From: Chionis minor | Lineage: Eukaryota > Chordata > Aves > Charadriiformes > Chionididae | DNA: 64,000 nucleotides | Reading direction: 5' to 3' | Assembly (NCBI GenBank): GCA_013398295.1 | Contig: VZSF01006572.1 | Coordinates: 62,001-126,000 of the forward strand | In this document: positions 24,853 through 37,344 of the stretch, piece after piece | Layout of the letters: the number at the start of each line of letters is the position of its first letter | Position numbering within the stretch: the first letter of the stretch is position 1 | Program-made: the position numbers and the translations under genes | The notes under the pieces: model-generated | Seen by the model: the letters and a program-made list of their open reading frames with translations, nothing else | What the model was told of the DNA's origin: nothing | The model's database searches: none

Positions 24853-27800
24853 GTATATTTAATTTTTCCATCTTTTATTTTAGATCATTCATGAATCACT
24901 TAATAACCTTCTGTTTAGTTATACTTACGTTATCAAAGTTAGACCTTGTGTTTTCTGGGTAAAACTACCTGTCACATGGATCGAAACAGAACTGAACAAA
25001 ACCTGAAGTTTTTGGAAGGGTGTTACCAAAAAAAAATAATAATAATTAAAAGAAAAAATTAACCCATCTGAGCTGGAAGGTAGACTTCTTTGTTGCTCTG
25101 TGTGCACTTGATGGAGTGCAAATGCACAATAGGAAATTAGTGAATTGTAGGTGGTGCATCTGCTTAAGTGGCTCTTCTTAAAGGGGGTTGCATTAAAGCG
25201 TTATGCTGCCATAGGTGATGGAAGGATCAAGTATGGGTAGAAAAGGGTTGAGTTGAGGGAGTTTCTACAAATGCAGCTCTGCCAGTTTGCCAGGTCCACC
25301 CAAAAATACATAGTTGGTGCTTCCTGCAAGGCTAGTCACTGCTGTCTCCTGGGTGCCCCATGCAATAGCGCTTTTTAAAGAAAATGGGTTGATAAAGCCT
25401 GTTGTCAAGCACCTTCACATGAAGCATCACAAGGCACTGACCTTTTAAGTCCCTCTGTTTCCCCTATAGCCCGTGCCTACTGAGGTGAAAATTCTCTGTT
25501 AACTATACTGATCTCAGCTAGGAGAAATGGGAGTATCAAGCGCACAGTGTAGGACCAGAGGAGTCTGAGCAGGGTCCATCACCATTCAGAAAGTTACTGA
25601 GTCAAATAAAACGAGCCTGGGAGCAATGAAGCAGCAGCCAATACATACAAGGCAAAAAGAGAGCTCTGAATAAACGTTGTCATTTCTGCTTTGCTTTACC
25701 TACGTGAAGATTTTTCTATTTTAAAAGTTAATTATTCTTGTATATCTACCAATATACCAGCTTATCTGAGTTTGAAAGCCCTTCAGTTTGGTGGTGGGGA
25801 TTGCTATAGGTGTAGGCATATCTGCCTCAAAGCTTTGCCTGTGTTTGTGTTCATCTAGTTCTGCTGAAATCAGGGGGGCTACTCTGCAGTACGTACGGCA
25901 CGATCTTGCAGACTTCAAGTCCGTTGACAGCCCTGTTTGTCAGTAGTAGTAACGCATCTGCTCGCTCAGACTGTGGTTCTTTCAGAGCATCACTTTCCAC
26001 CAGCTCTTTACTCTGGACGCAACAAGTATCTGCATTAGCTGCAGGATTGTTTTACAGGTTGTAATGTCTCAGTTCCCCCCTTCAACTCCCAAGTAGAAAT
26101 TTTGATCGGAAGAAAGCTTGGTGAAATTATACAGCCACAACTTGCAGCGCACCTTTTGAGTTCGCTCCAGCAACAAATGGGAGCACAGAAGAATTAATCG
26201 CATTTGTCCTTCTCAAGATTAGAGACAAAACTATCATCTTAAACCCTTCTGTAAGGCTACATAAAATTTAGAATGTTTTGAGAAAAACAAGTTGCTTTAC
26301 CCTTAAAAAGAACCAGTATCAAGGAGTACAGTTAGGCTGTAAAAGATGTATAGGTGTGGCCGATACAACTTCTGCATCTATGTTTTCTTTTCACTTAAAA
26401 ATAGTTGTTCAGCCTGTTAGCAGATTGATGCATTATATATGCACAGATAAATCAACGTTTCTGTCAAACAGGAAGTAGTTATATGACAGCTAACAAGAAT
26501 TAAGGGAAATTTTTTATGATCCAAAGTAATAAACTGTAATCAGAAAGACTAAAAGTAATTTATCTTCTAGCTACCTTTTTTTTAGAAGTTTAGAAGTCAA
26601 TACACATTTTGCAATTTCTTTTAATTTTAGAATCTGTTTTAGTTTCACTGTGAGCTGCCAAAAGTCAGAAAAGTAGCTGTGACTCGTCTGTCAATGCTAC
26701 ACTTATTTTTCTGCCTTCTCCTTGGTTTCACTGTGTGGTAAGAATGATCAGAAATTTGGCAACTAGGTTTCTTTGAATAAAATGATGAAAATTTGAGTTG
26801 ATCACAGGGATCATTAAGGAATGTAGGCAGCTTTTCAAACTGCATCCATTGATTGATCTCTTGCCTGCAAAATTCAGCTGACATCCTCCCTAATGTTCAA
26901 CTTGGAAATAAATTCTAAACATTAGTATGAAGAGGTGTATCTGGCATCACAATTGAGTCGTGAAGCCAGTGGGTTTTACTAGCTCTGTGTTAAAATGTGT
27001 ACCTAAAAATAGAGTGCAAAGCAGCAGGTGAGGTGATGTAAAGTTCTGCATCAGGTGAGGTCCCAAAGCCAAGGTGCCATCTGTGGCTAAATGTCTAAAA
27101 AGATTTCTCTTCTGACTCAGATTTCTGGTTGAAATCTTGGAACTGTTCTAACTAATGACAAAAATTATGATCCCCTTTAGCGCTGTATCTCATGGCATTT
27201 GCAAAGTTCACAATTTCTCTCACATAGACAAATTAATTTTCAGTATATTGTGCATGATAGTACTTTCATTTTTAAAATAATTTAAGATTTGCAAGCTCTA
27301 CAGGACTTTGTACACCAGTTAAAATACTTTTGTATATGCAGATCATAGGTTATTATGTTAAGCTATATCCTCTAGGAATGCTCTCAGGCTGTAGATTAGG
27401 TCCACCAGATATGTTCAAAGCTACCACAGAAACTCTCAAAAACTAAATACATTTAGAAACAACTCTCCCTCTGCATCTGGGTTTATGTATGTGGAGGAGA
27501 ATGAGGTAAGATTGGCTAATCATCACTTCATAAGAGGTGATGAATGAGAAATACCGCGTATGGGTGGGTATCTGTGTGTGTAGGGAACATGTTCAACTGT
27601 ATTATGTCACAAAGCATGGAAAAATACAGCCAAGAGAGAGCTTGTGTGGTCCAAGTTCATGCACAACAATTTTGCCTTCTTTTTTAATGTATCTTGTTGT
27701 GTTTGTGCTCCTATTTGCACCTCGTTTCAGAGCGTAACTGCTGAAACTTGAGGCGCAAGCAGAAGTGTGATATGACTCACCAAGTGACATTTTGTAAACA

Positions 27801-30561
27801 CTCCTACTCAGAGAAAGGTTAAACCCCTTAAAAATATATATGAAAAGAGAAGCATTCAATTTACTCAATATTAGGTTTTTTACATTATTACAGTCCTGAG
27901 AGATGCTGCTGCTCTGTACCATACTGCAGATACAGGAGAAAGAACCTAATCTATTTCAATGGAGAAATTAGTGTTTTTTAGTATGAGACTGATGGAAGTA
28001 GATTCTGTTGTCCAAATTTCTTATAAGAAAAAGTTCTAAATGATGAAGAATTCTGAGCTTCAGAAATAAACACCTGGTTTACGTTCACTTTGTTCCTGGG
28101 TTCGTAAGTGTCCTCTTGTTCTAGATACTGCTTTCTAAATCTGAGGATGCAAAACATTTGTCCTGTTTGTTTGAATTCCACAATGAGTGAACACTTGGTG
28201 TGGTCCTCGTGTCCTGGATGAATGAAAACTACTATACTAGATGTTCATTAAAGTGTTTCTTTTGCCATCCTTATAGCTGTAGACAAGTGAATCAAGGAAA
28301 ATAAGTCTGGAATTTAAAAAAATTATTTCTGAGTCGGTTTATCTAATACGTTACTGTTTGTTAGGTATTGACAACACATTGAGTGATGCGGAAGGTTGAT
28401 GAGAAGACAGGTTTCAGTGTTCTGAGGACAGATGGCAAGCAAAGCAAATTGAGCACATAATTTTCATTTGAAGTTCTGTATCACTAGTGTGGTTTTGCAC
28501 AAGGGCTGAACTCCACTTCCTTACACTGAGTTTAGAATGAGAGCGCTACCTAGTAAAAATGGGCATAAGAACATCACTTGCAGCATCAGTTTGGATATTT
28601 TGGCATCATCTTTTACCAGTTAAAAATAGAGGTATTTTTACCCATTTGTGCAAGCGTATGGGTGTAATTTGATTGTTGACTACTAAACTCTGCTATGTAT
28701 TAACAAAATGAGTTGATTCACTTATCTCTGAGTCTCCTTACCTGTGTCTTGACTGTTGAAGCAAGGCCAGCACTTTGGTGTCATTGGTAATCTCACACCA
28801 CTGCCCACAGATCCCGCATTAAAATGATAGATGACTGGTTTTGAAACCCATACTGGGCTCTCATGTCCACTTCCTGTGAATTGGGTAGCAACTGTGTTCT
28901 TCAGGCCTCATATTTTACTCTTCAGTGGAAGGTGAACATTTCTAGGGACCAGCAGAGAGCTGCGCTTGAGACGTTCAATTCACTTCAAGACTGTGATGAC
29001 ATTTATCTCTCTCTCTCAAGCGTTGCTCCACCACCCAAGATAATTATGTAGTCTAACTAGTTTTTCATCATTCTAATTGATTAAGTACTTGTTTGGCATT
29101 TAATCCGCCTGACTTCTGTTAGTGTTTCCTGTGCTATAACAATAACAAACCTAATCTGAAGCACACAGAATGCATTCAGCCTTGTCCTTATATTTTTCAT
29201 AGTGACGAAAAATATGGATTGGTAGCAGCCAAATGAGTCTACACTTCATGTTTTTTAAATGGTGTAATCAGTTTTCGGAAATAATGCTGTTTCAAATTAC
29301 TGTTTTAGCCACTCTTTCCCAGAATGTTGGTTGTACCTGTGACAGAATTCTAGAATCCGGCAGAATATTCAAGTTTTTCTCTACAAAGCTGGGAAACTTC
29401 ATGTTGGGAATCAGTACCTAGAATTGCTGCATTCCTTCTGCCCGCATTGTAAGAATGATAACTTTATATTCTTTTTAAGAATTTGGCTTGGTGAAATCAG
29501 CTGTTATTTGCCAAACACAATGACTTTAATTCTTTAAGAACTCAATTTCACTAGCTCTCTGGATGCACCCTGAATATCTGTTCTTGTGATGTCCATCCCT
29601 TCTTTTCTCAAGCATGCAGGCAATCTGCTTAGTTCAAAGCCAGAAGGCTTACTAGGTTTCTCAAGTCTCCAACATTTCCTGGTTTTCTTAATAATTTAGA
29701 GATCAGTTTGCATATTTTGGCTCAGTCATATGTAACATTTCTTCTGGGGATGCTGAGAGGTTATCTGGTCTCAAGTACTTCAGAACTTCATATTGGCTCT
29801 GCCTCATAATTGCATTATGATCTCCTGGTTCGTGTCTTTTGCTGGAGGTCTTGAATTATGACATGGATGATGAAATTCATCATGAATGATGATTCTGTCT
29901 TTCCTTTATGTATCTGTGAGGTGAAATTACGGTTTCTTATATGTATATGTAAATGCACATATCTTAAATCACTGATACACTCTGCTGTATATCCGGCTGT
30001 TTCACATCTGCATGTGATTGCTTTTCATGAAATTATTTTAATAGTATTCCACTGCTCTTTTGAAGTTTCCACTGGCAATTTATTTATCTCTAAACATCAT
30101 ATCTCCTTTGACAGTCATACACTCAATTATTGATTTTTCTGATTAAGAAGTAATCTGTTCAGATTTACTCTACAGAAAGTTATATTTTTTTTCCCAATTG
30201 TAGATTTGAAACATTGCTGTGAATATGATTTGGATTTGAAGCTGTGTGATTAAGTTTCTTCCCTGTTTTAACAGCATCTTCTGGCTATTTTTATGTACCC
30301 CAGAGGTCTAGTAATGCCAAAGAGTTCTTTTGAGCCATTTGGAACAAGTGATGGATGTCTGTTCACATGTTTAAGATTCTTTTCTGAAATGCTTATTCAT
30401 AGGGATAGTCCCGTTAACCTCAGTGAGGTTATTTGTATAAATTCTAGTTGATCTCAGCAAGAATTACGGAACTGGACCCCCAGTGACCTCTCATAAGTAG
30501 CATAATCTGGGTTGTGTTCCAAGTCTTCCATAAGGGCCTTAGAAGATATTTTCAGATTTTG

Positions 30562-30590
30562 GATTAAAATGCCAAAATGGCATTTTAATC
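30562..30590. repeat. Perfect inverted repeat, 13-base arms, 3-base loop
   Basis: Arms GATTAAAATGCCA (30562-30574) and TGGCATTTTAATC (30578-30590) are exact reverse complements separated by AAA. The structure could be a remnant of a short terminal-inverted-repeat element or simply a hairpin. Nothing around it identifies a family. Confidence 0.8.
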
Positions 30591-31469
30591 TGATGGCTTG
30601 AAACATTTTTTGAATGATTACACTTAAAGACATCTGCCTATTCTGAGCATAGGAAATAACCATAATATTATTGGTAACAATGTGGTATCTATGAGTAAAT
30701 GTTGATTTTTTTTTAAGTAGTAATCACTGCATATGCTATCTTACTGTCCTCTGGTTACATATGTCTTTCTGCAGCTATTCCAGCATTCCTCAGCGCTATC
30801 AAAAGTGAAACCATTAGTGCTGAAGTAGGCAGTATTTTGACGTACTTCAGGAATTGATTGAAAGCTTGTGGCTGATAGGCAGTGTAGAAGGATTTGTGCA
30901 GCTGTTTAACAACAATTGGATGCCAACATGCTTTCCATGTATCTTTAATTCAAAAAGAAGCTGCAGATGCAAACAGCCAAGTTTCAGGACTAGTTTAAAC
31001 CCGGTGTCCTGTGTCCGATTTGAAATAACAGAACATAAAGCTCATACATTGTGTGGCAGTTTTCAGAAGCACTCTTTTGAGGATGTTCACTTATACTTTT
31101 AAGGAATTACGCTGAAGCCAAACAACTAGAGTGTTTGGCTTCAGTACAAGTCATCCCTGTCTTGTTCTTGTGCTCCCGATCTTTGTTGTTCCTCAGATTT
31201 ATCCCGGTGACCCTAACAATCCTTGTGTCCTCTGATGTTGAAAAGGTTCATATGCGTACACCTTATCTGGTAGGCTGACAGGGTGCTTCCAGGGTGCTTG
31301 GAAATTCGAAGATCATCCAAATGTTTTTATCAGGAAGGCAGTGGAGAAGATGTATTCCCCCACAAGAGGCAAAAAACTCCACAACCCATTGCTTGCAGAT
31401 CGCGTGAACGTTCCATATTAAGTGTTTCCATTTAGCTTGCTGTCCTGTTCATCTGGCAGGATATACGTT

Positions 31470-31524
31470 ATACATTAGAGCTGATTTCAAAATATACAAT
31501 ATACATTACAGCTAATTTCAAAAT
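31470..31524. repeat. 31-base tandem duplication
   Basis: The string ATACATTAGAGCTGATTTCA and its continuation recurs 31 bases downstream as ATACATTACAGCTAATTTCA, with two mismatches. This is a small local duplication in an intron. Confidence 0.7.
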
Positions 31525-31966
31525 GATACCTGTCCTTTGACAAAAGAGAGCGCAACATCTGCAGAGATCAGACTTGCAGGTCCTTTTTTCCTTTTACAAA
31601 CAAGATGAACATGACATTCTCTAGCCTCATATTTACAGAAGGTATAAAATAGTGTGAACCCTCTCGATGCACAACTGAGATCATTAATATTCGCAGTACG
31701 TTATGAATATTCATCCCCAGCACACTATGGTTTCTGGCATTGCTTCCACCAGTATTTGATGCATTCATTTCTTTCATGTTTTCCTACTTTAATATAGAGC
31801 GTGGTTGATTTATTTCCTAATCCATGTGAATGTGAGCTTCCTTGGGCTGCTGACAAACTTACGCTTTTGTAATTCTCCTACATGCAGCAAGAGGCAAAGG
31901 GAAAAGTTTTTAATTCATTTGGTAATCTGTTTCTTTTCTTATTTTTTTTTTTTCCTCAAATCTCAG

Positions 31967-32446
31967 CTTGGAAACCAGAAAGTAACTGCCCCTGTGATGG
32001 AGGTAAATGCTTCACAGACACACAGACAAACAGCAACAGAAGCTTCTCCACTGCCTCTTCCTCCTCCTGTGGTACCAGTTAACAGAGCCTCTCTCTCACC
32101 AGACAGTGCCACCCATCTAGTGCCATATTCTTTGCCAACGCTTGATGATTTTTTGCCTTCACGCTTTTATAAAACCCCAGCCCTTTCACAGTTTTCTTAC
32201 AAATGCCCATACCTAGCTTCTGAAAGCGTTATCCACAGGAACGAAACGGCTTCTGTAAGCGCAGATTCTGCCATGAGCGAGTGCTCCTCCCGCACAGTGA
32301 GTGAGTCCTCCACGGCCATTCTAGATGAGCTGCAGACTTGTAGCTATGATACTACTGACTGCTCTGAAACACCTTCCCCAACCTTGAGCCAGATGTCTGC
32401 TGTGTCAGATGGCACCACCTTAACCAACACTGCTGCCACTTCTCAT
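31967..32446 (+). CDS. SORBS2: SORBS2 large cassette exon B (160 codons, PTLDDF motif)
   Basis: The 480-base open stretch lies between a strong acceptor (long T tract, AAATCTCAG at 31966) and donor TCTCAT|GTAATT, phase 0 to phase 0. It encodes LGNQKVTAPVMEV at the start, a proline-rich run PLPLPPPVVPV, the motif SLPTLDDFLPSRF, and a Ser/Thr-rich acidic tail ending TAATSH. SORBS1 carries a similar FPTLDDFIPPHLQ segment at the corresponding place after its SoHo core, which supports this as a real, old family exon. The donor is not a strong match to consensus. It is absent from the short isoform that I remember. Confidence 0.85.
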
Positions 32447-34647
32447 GTAATTATGCTTCCTTTTTTCCTCCTCCATTTTGTTCAAACAGGTTGTCAAAGG
32501 GGAAAAGAATTCAGACTTGTCTGTTAGCCCCTTACGCAGACAAGTATTCCCTTAGCGGTTTTCTGTGTCTGACAGTATGTTTTGCAACAGTTGTTTAAAA
32601 AAAATAATCATTGCCGTAGCAGATTGGGTAATAGGAAAATGATTCTAAGTTGCTGCACAGTCGTATGGGCAGCTGAGGTCTATCAAACACTTACAATAAA
32701 CAAAAATAATACAATAAGTGTCTGTTCCAAATGCATTAAAAGCAAGCGGTCTGCACAGTTTGGAGAGATTTGTTTGAAGTATTGTTAGCAACATACAGGT
32801 TTGTGGAGTTTGCAGCCTCTGGGCTACCACCATTTTTGTTTTATATTGAAGTACAGATTTCAATAATATAACTTGTTAATTCATAGTAAATGTTGGCAGT
32901 ATTTAACACAGTCTTTTTCCCCAGCCATGACCACTGACTGCACGAAACTGTTTTTCTCTCCTCTAACTGACCTTTTCCTCTCCTAACCACAGTTTCTTAC
33001 AGGAGTGAACTTCATAAATAATCTTGTAGTATCCAAGTGCCCTGTTACTTTTCTCTGGGTTAAGTCAAGAGAAAAACCAGCATGCAATCAGATATTTTAT
33101 ACATACTTTCACTTTTCTGTACCTTAGTACACTCATATGTGAATAGAAAGAAGGTATGGAATTGGGGTCAAGTCCAGATCACTTCTGGTTTCTTTTGAGA
33201 TTATCTGCATGATTAAAATGGGTCAGAACAAAAACCTTCATTTAAATTGAGCAATTCATTGCTGAATTACAAAACAGATGTTCTGAGACTAAAGTTTTAC
33301 TGGGTCACAACAGTGTTCATACTTTGTACAAGTACTTCAGCATGCTATCATTTTCAAGTCTGAAAAGAACAAACAGTGTATGTATTTTTAAAGTTTCATG
33401 TGTATTTTATAACAAGTATTTTGAGCCCAAACTTGCACATAGTCACCTGGAAAGTCAACGATCTGTTGTCAGTGCTCTGGATGCTGTTAAAAAAGATAAC
33501 ATTAATAACGGGCATGTAAAAGCTGTCATTCCTAACTCTTGTAACACAGCTCTGAAGCTTTGTTTGGTTTTTTTTAAGAGTTAGTACTGTGAATCTGCAT
33601 ACAGCCCAGTAGTTGTAACCAAAGATACAGTAATCAGTGTAGATTGGTATGTGTAAATAAGGCACAGTCACTTTGTGACCATTTGCTAGCTATGGGAAGC
33701 ATGGAACATTTATGTTTTCTTCTAACCTACTTCTAAAATAATCAGCTAACTGTATTTCTTTTCTTAGAGCACCATTTTTGTAAGCTAAAGTGAACAGTCC
33801 TTCCTTCTTTCCTTTTTTGGTGGTCTCCCTGTTATGGTTGGGTCTGACCACTGCTTTCTCTCTTAGACATGGCCAGGGTGAGCATAACAGCTGTTCACCA
33901 TTGATGGACAAAGAGAAAGGATGAGTCTCCCACCAAAGGACAAAAATCCCACAACAGTCCTAAGAGCCCCACAGACATTCAACTGCTGGCAAGACCCACC
34001 TCTGCAGTGTAGGAAAATCTTCATCTCCCATCCTTTTTAGAGGAGGGCCAGATGGCTGTAATTGTGTTTGTGACAGGAGAAAATGATGGGGATGCCGGTG
34101 ACACACAAACATGTACCGTAGGTGTAATGATCTACTCCTGTAATGATCTTCATTCTCAAAGAAGGCTCCTCTTGGTTTTGTAGATAAAAACGCTTGAGAG
34201 ACAATAAAAGTGCTATAGGATTGTGCCATCCAGCACTGTGCCCGCATAAGATGCAAGCACACTTCCAATGACATTAACGTCCACGTTGGGGCGTTTGTTT
34301 ATTGTTGAGGTCCTTAATGAGAGCCTAGGCTAAAAGGTTTTTGCAGCAGATCTTCCGAGAAGAAACAGCATCAGGAAGAGCTGAATCAACAAAATTGAAA
34401 AATATTCCAGGCAAAAGGCAGGGCTAAACATAAAACTGTGGTTAATTGGCCATACTTTTAGTTACAGATTACAGCTTCTTTGAAAACCTGAAGTATGAGA
34501 ATTGTAATTATTATTTGGGCTTATGCTTAGAATTGCAGTTAAAATTGGAGAACCGCTGGTTTTAGAAACTTTTTTTTTCTGATTCTATTCCAATTATGAA
34601 CATTTCCCTTATAAAGTCATTTTCGTGGGTTCTTTTTGTTTGTGTAG
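32447..34647 (+). other. SORBS2: SORBS2 intron
   Basis: Phase 0 intron of 2.2 kb without a recognised repeat or gene. The minus-strand open frame at 33960-34274 has no recognisable similarity. The intron ends in TTCTTTTTGTTTGTGTAG. Confidence 0.75.
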
Positions 34648-35049
34648 TTTAAAATTATGGAATCTAATGGAAACTTGGAAATAGAAGTACACATTAGATT
34701 TTTGCCTTTCTCCAAGTTTCAGGACTGTCTCGAGCTTCAAGACTCGATCCTGAGTATTTTAGCCTCATTCAGCGTCTCGAGGCCAGGGCTGTGCTGGGCA
34801 GCGTTGTTGCACAAAATTGCTCAGACATCCGTGATGGAACCTCCTGCCCTTTGCTGCCTGCCTCGGCAGAAAGTTAGAAAGCAGCTCCAGTCCCAAGTAG
34901 ATGCTTTGCTCTGCTGTGATTCAGAAGTCCTGATGTTTCTAACACTCAGGCAAATTAAAGGAAGTTTAAAGCTGCTACGTAGGAAATCTTCCCAGGAGCT
35001 TGATTACCTAGCAGCAGAAGTAGGTGGCTCTGCTGGCAGTGGAGCACAG
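34648..35049 (+). CDS. SORBS2: Candidate SORBS2 cassette exon C (134 codons, unknown domain)
   Basis: A 402-base open stretch has a good acceptor (CTTTTTGTTTGTGTAG), a good donor (GCACAG|GTAAAA) and phase 0 at both ends, exactly what the flanking exons require. It starts FKIMESNGNLEIEVHIRFLP and ends EVGGSAGSGAQ. The body mixes hydrophobic and charged residues (ILSILASFSV, KVRKQLQSQVDALL, LTLRQIKGSLKLLRRKSS) and looks more like a folded, partly helical segment than the disordered exons A and B. I do not recognise a domain. Base composition is richer in G and C than the surrounding intron. It could still be a chance open frame; no transcript or homologue was available to me. Confidence 0.62.
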
Positions 35050-37199
35050 GTAAAATATACTGGGGGAAAAAAGAAATGGAGGAGCCTAGGGAAATGAACA
35101 GCATGAAAGAGGTGAGGATTATCTTCCCAGTTAGCTAGGAAATAGGTGCATGTGGTGAAAAAGTTATTTTCTGTACCATCTCATTTTCCCACAAAGGAGA
35201 TGACTTAAGAGGAAAGTAAAAGGTCTGATTCATGACTAGGCATCTTAAAGATTTCACTTCCTTGTAAAATCTGGGAACAAACTCTGTCACCTGGAACTGA
35301 AGCATCCCGTTGTCAGATTGAAATGTCAATAGCTCCCAAACGAGTCCAAGGGCAGGAAAGGCTTGAAACTTCGCAAAGCTGTCTTTTGTAGCTGAGCCTC
35401 TCACCAGTGCAGGGGGCATCAGATAAACCAATGCAATAGCCACCTTCACGGAAACCTTCCTCAGAGAAAGTCGTTAGGAGCTAATAAATTATTGCTGAGC
35501 TGATATCCTCTGTAAAACCTTTACAAGCAAAGCCAAAATTATCATATATGGGCATGCCATTTTTTTACATTTATGACTGATGTCCATCAGCTGCTTGTCT
35601 GGATCCTGTTTTCATAATGTTGTGCACCTACAAAGAACTCGCGCTAGTTTTGCTCCTCTCTTCAGAGAAGCAGAAGCCATAGTAAATGAGTAAGAAGGTG
35701 AAAGGTTCTGGACATAGTTGCACCCTGTCTTCCCCAGAAATAAGCTTTACCAAAAAGACAATATGCAGGAGAAGAGAATGGATGAACCCCTGAAGTAGAG
35801 CAGAGGTGGCTGACCTCATCTGAAAACATGGCTTCATACCTCTGGAAATGCTGTCTTTGAGCTCACGTAGCTTCTGTATTCTTACAGCTCCAGGTTCTTT
35901 TGGAGACCAACTTAGTTTACATTTTGGTTCTTGCCTTTATTAAGAGAGGAAACATTTAAACACAAAAGTTGTAGTGGAGGCATCACCACAACACAAACTT
36001 TTCAGCTCGGTTTAGAAAACAGACATCCTTAAAACGAGAAACCCCTGACTGCACCTAGGAGCTCACATGATGAGGAGCCAGAGGTTTTTTTACTCTCAGC
36101 TATTGGAGGCTGAGACATTAAAAATTTCAAATCAAATCAGTATTCTTGACAATACACATGTATATAAGAGGTCACGAACCTTTTCATTTTTAAATGTAAA
36201 AATAATATGCCTTTTAAAACATTTTTTTATTTATGTTTTGCTGCTTCAGATAGTCTCGTGTTTTACATTTGCAGCATGTTTTAGTTCTTTTGTCATATAA
36301 AAATGAGTAAAGTTTGTAGCACTTCTGATTTTATTCAGATTTAAAGAAGAGTTTTGCATTGAGAGGTGTTACAGAGAGCTTCCTTCCCTTTTCTGCTGAA
36401 ACATTCACTACCCTCCCATTTCATTTAGTGCTTTCTCACTATCTCTGTTTTGATCTTTGCAATACTCCCCATAAAAGTGCTGCAGCCCTGATGTGGGGAT
36501 TCCAGACCTGGGGGCAGGAAAGCACATTGGTTCAGAAGCCCCATAGCTGCTGCTACGCGGCCGCTTTACTTAGCTCTCCCATTTTATTTATTGGATTTTA
36601 TTCTGTTGTTTTGTGGGTGTGGGGTATTTCTTTTAATGGGTGCTATTTGTTTTTAGTGATTTATAGATTACGTATCAGCATCCTGTAGGTACTCCAGCTG
36701 GCTTCCTTTTTTTGAAGAAGCTTTGGCTCAGTCTCTTTAGCTAGTCTTAATGACGCTTTTCCCTTCAGTCTGCACAGAAGTTCCCTTTAATATCACTAGG
36801 GCTTGAGCGTGTGCATTAAAGGAATATGTCTCTTGGAGCGAGTGATCCATGGCAGGCAGCCTTGGTCACACAAGAGGAACTTTTACTGCCATCTTCATTT
36901 TATATTGCTGTCAGACCTCGTCTGTGCCATCTTCGGTGCCTTGACTGTGGTCTTTCTGTCACCTTCCCATGACTTCAGCACGTAGAAAGAGAGAAGGGGG
37001 GAGGTATGAGGTGTATAAGGAGCACGTTCTGCTCCCCTTGTGATGAGTTTTGTATTTCAGGGAACGCAGATGCCATTATGGCTGGGTACCTGACAACTGG
37101 TCGTTGTTGTGTGGATGACAGGCTTGCATCACTCTGTTTGGGATGGCAGTCAGAGGGCTTTGTGTGTAGTTTAATGGGATATTGTTTTGTTTCTCTCAG
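35050..37199 (+). other. SORBS2: SORBS2 intron
   Basis: Phase 0 intron of 2.15 kb with no recognised gene or repeat. It has TGCATG at 35147-35152, 98 bases past the donor of exon C, and GCATG at 35101-35105. It ends with TTTTGTTTCTCTCAG. Confidence 0.8.
35147..35152 (+). promoter_or_regulatory. RBFOX-type UGCAUG motif downstream of exon C
   Basis: TGCATG lies 98 bases after the exon C donor, with a second GCATG at 35101-35105. RBFOX proteins bind (U)GCAUG, and sites just downstream of an exon favour its inclusion in neurons and muscle (established). Use here is inferred from position only. Confidence 0.35.
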
Positions 37200-37344
37200 G
37201 CTCAGATCACAGTGAATGGGAACTCTGGCACTGCTGCCAGCCCAGTGAGTCACTTCCAAAGGCCTTTTTCCCCTTCTTCAGCTTACCCTCCACCAGCTTC
37301 GCTCAATTCCAACATTGTTATCATGCAGCATGGCAGGATGATGG
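37200..37344 (+). CDS. SORBS2: SORBS2 exon ([10 protein letters not shown]...[10 protein letters not shown])
   Basis: Acceptor TTTCTCTCAG and donor ATGATGG|GTAAGC bound 145 bases, phase 0 to phase 1. The product [20 protein letters not shown], then [18 protein letters not shown] and [10 protein letters not shown], matches mammalian [15 protein letters not shown] and the following RPFSPSAY and MQHG segments. The exon resembles the SORBS1 stretch ending IVLLQH. A second in-frame AG within GCTCAG would remove two codons. This exon follows SPTQ in the remembered short isoform. Confidence 0.94.

Larger units (their letters stand above)
24853..31966 (+). other. SORBS2: SORBS2 intron
   Basis: Phase 0 intron of 7.1 kb. 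It is AT-rich, without a recognised CR1. It contains a 13-base-arm hairpin at 30562-30590 and a 31-base tandem duplication at 31470-31524. Numerous small open frames on both strands are not supported. It ends in a long T-rich tract (31941-31956) and acceptor AAATCTCAG. Confidence 0.8.

Noticed and set aside
33960..34274. 104-codon minus-strand open frame
   Set aside because: No similarity or splice structure; intronic.
35135..35449. 104-codon minus-strand open frame next to exon C
   Set aside because: No recognisable product and no support for an antisense gene.
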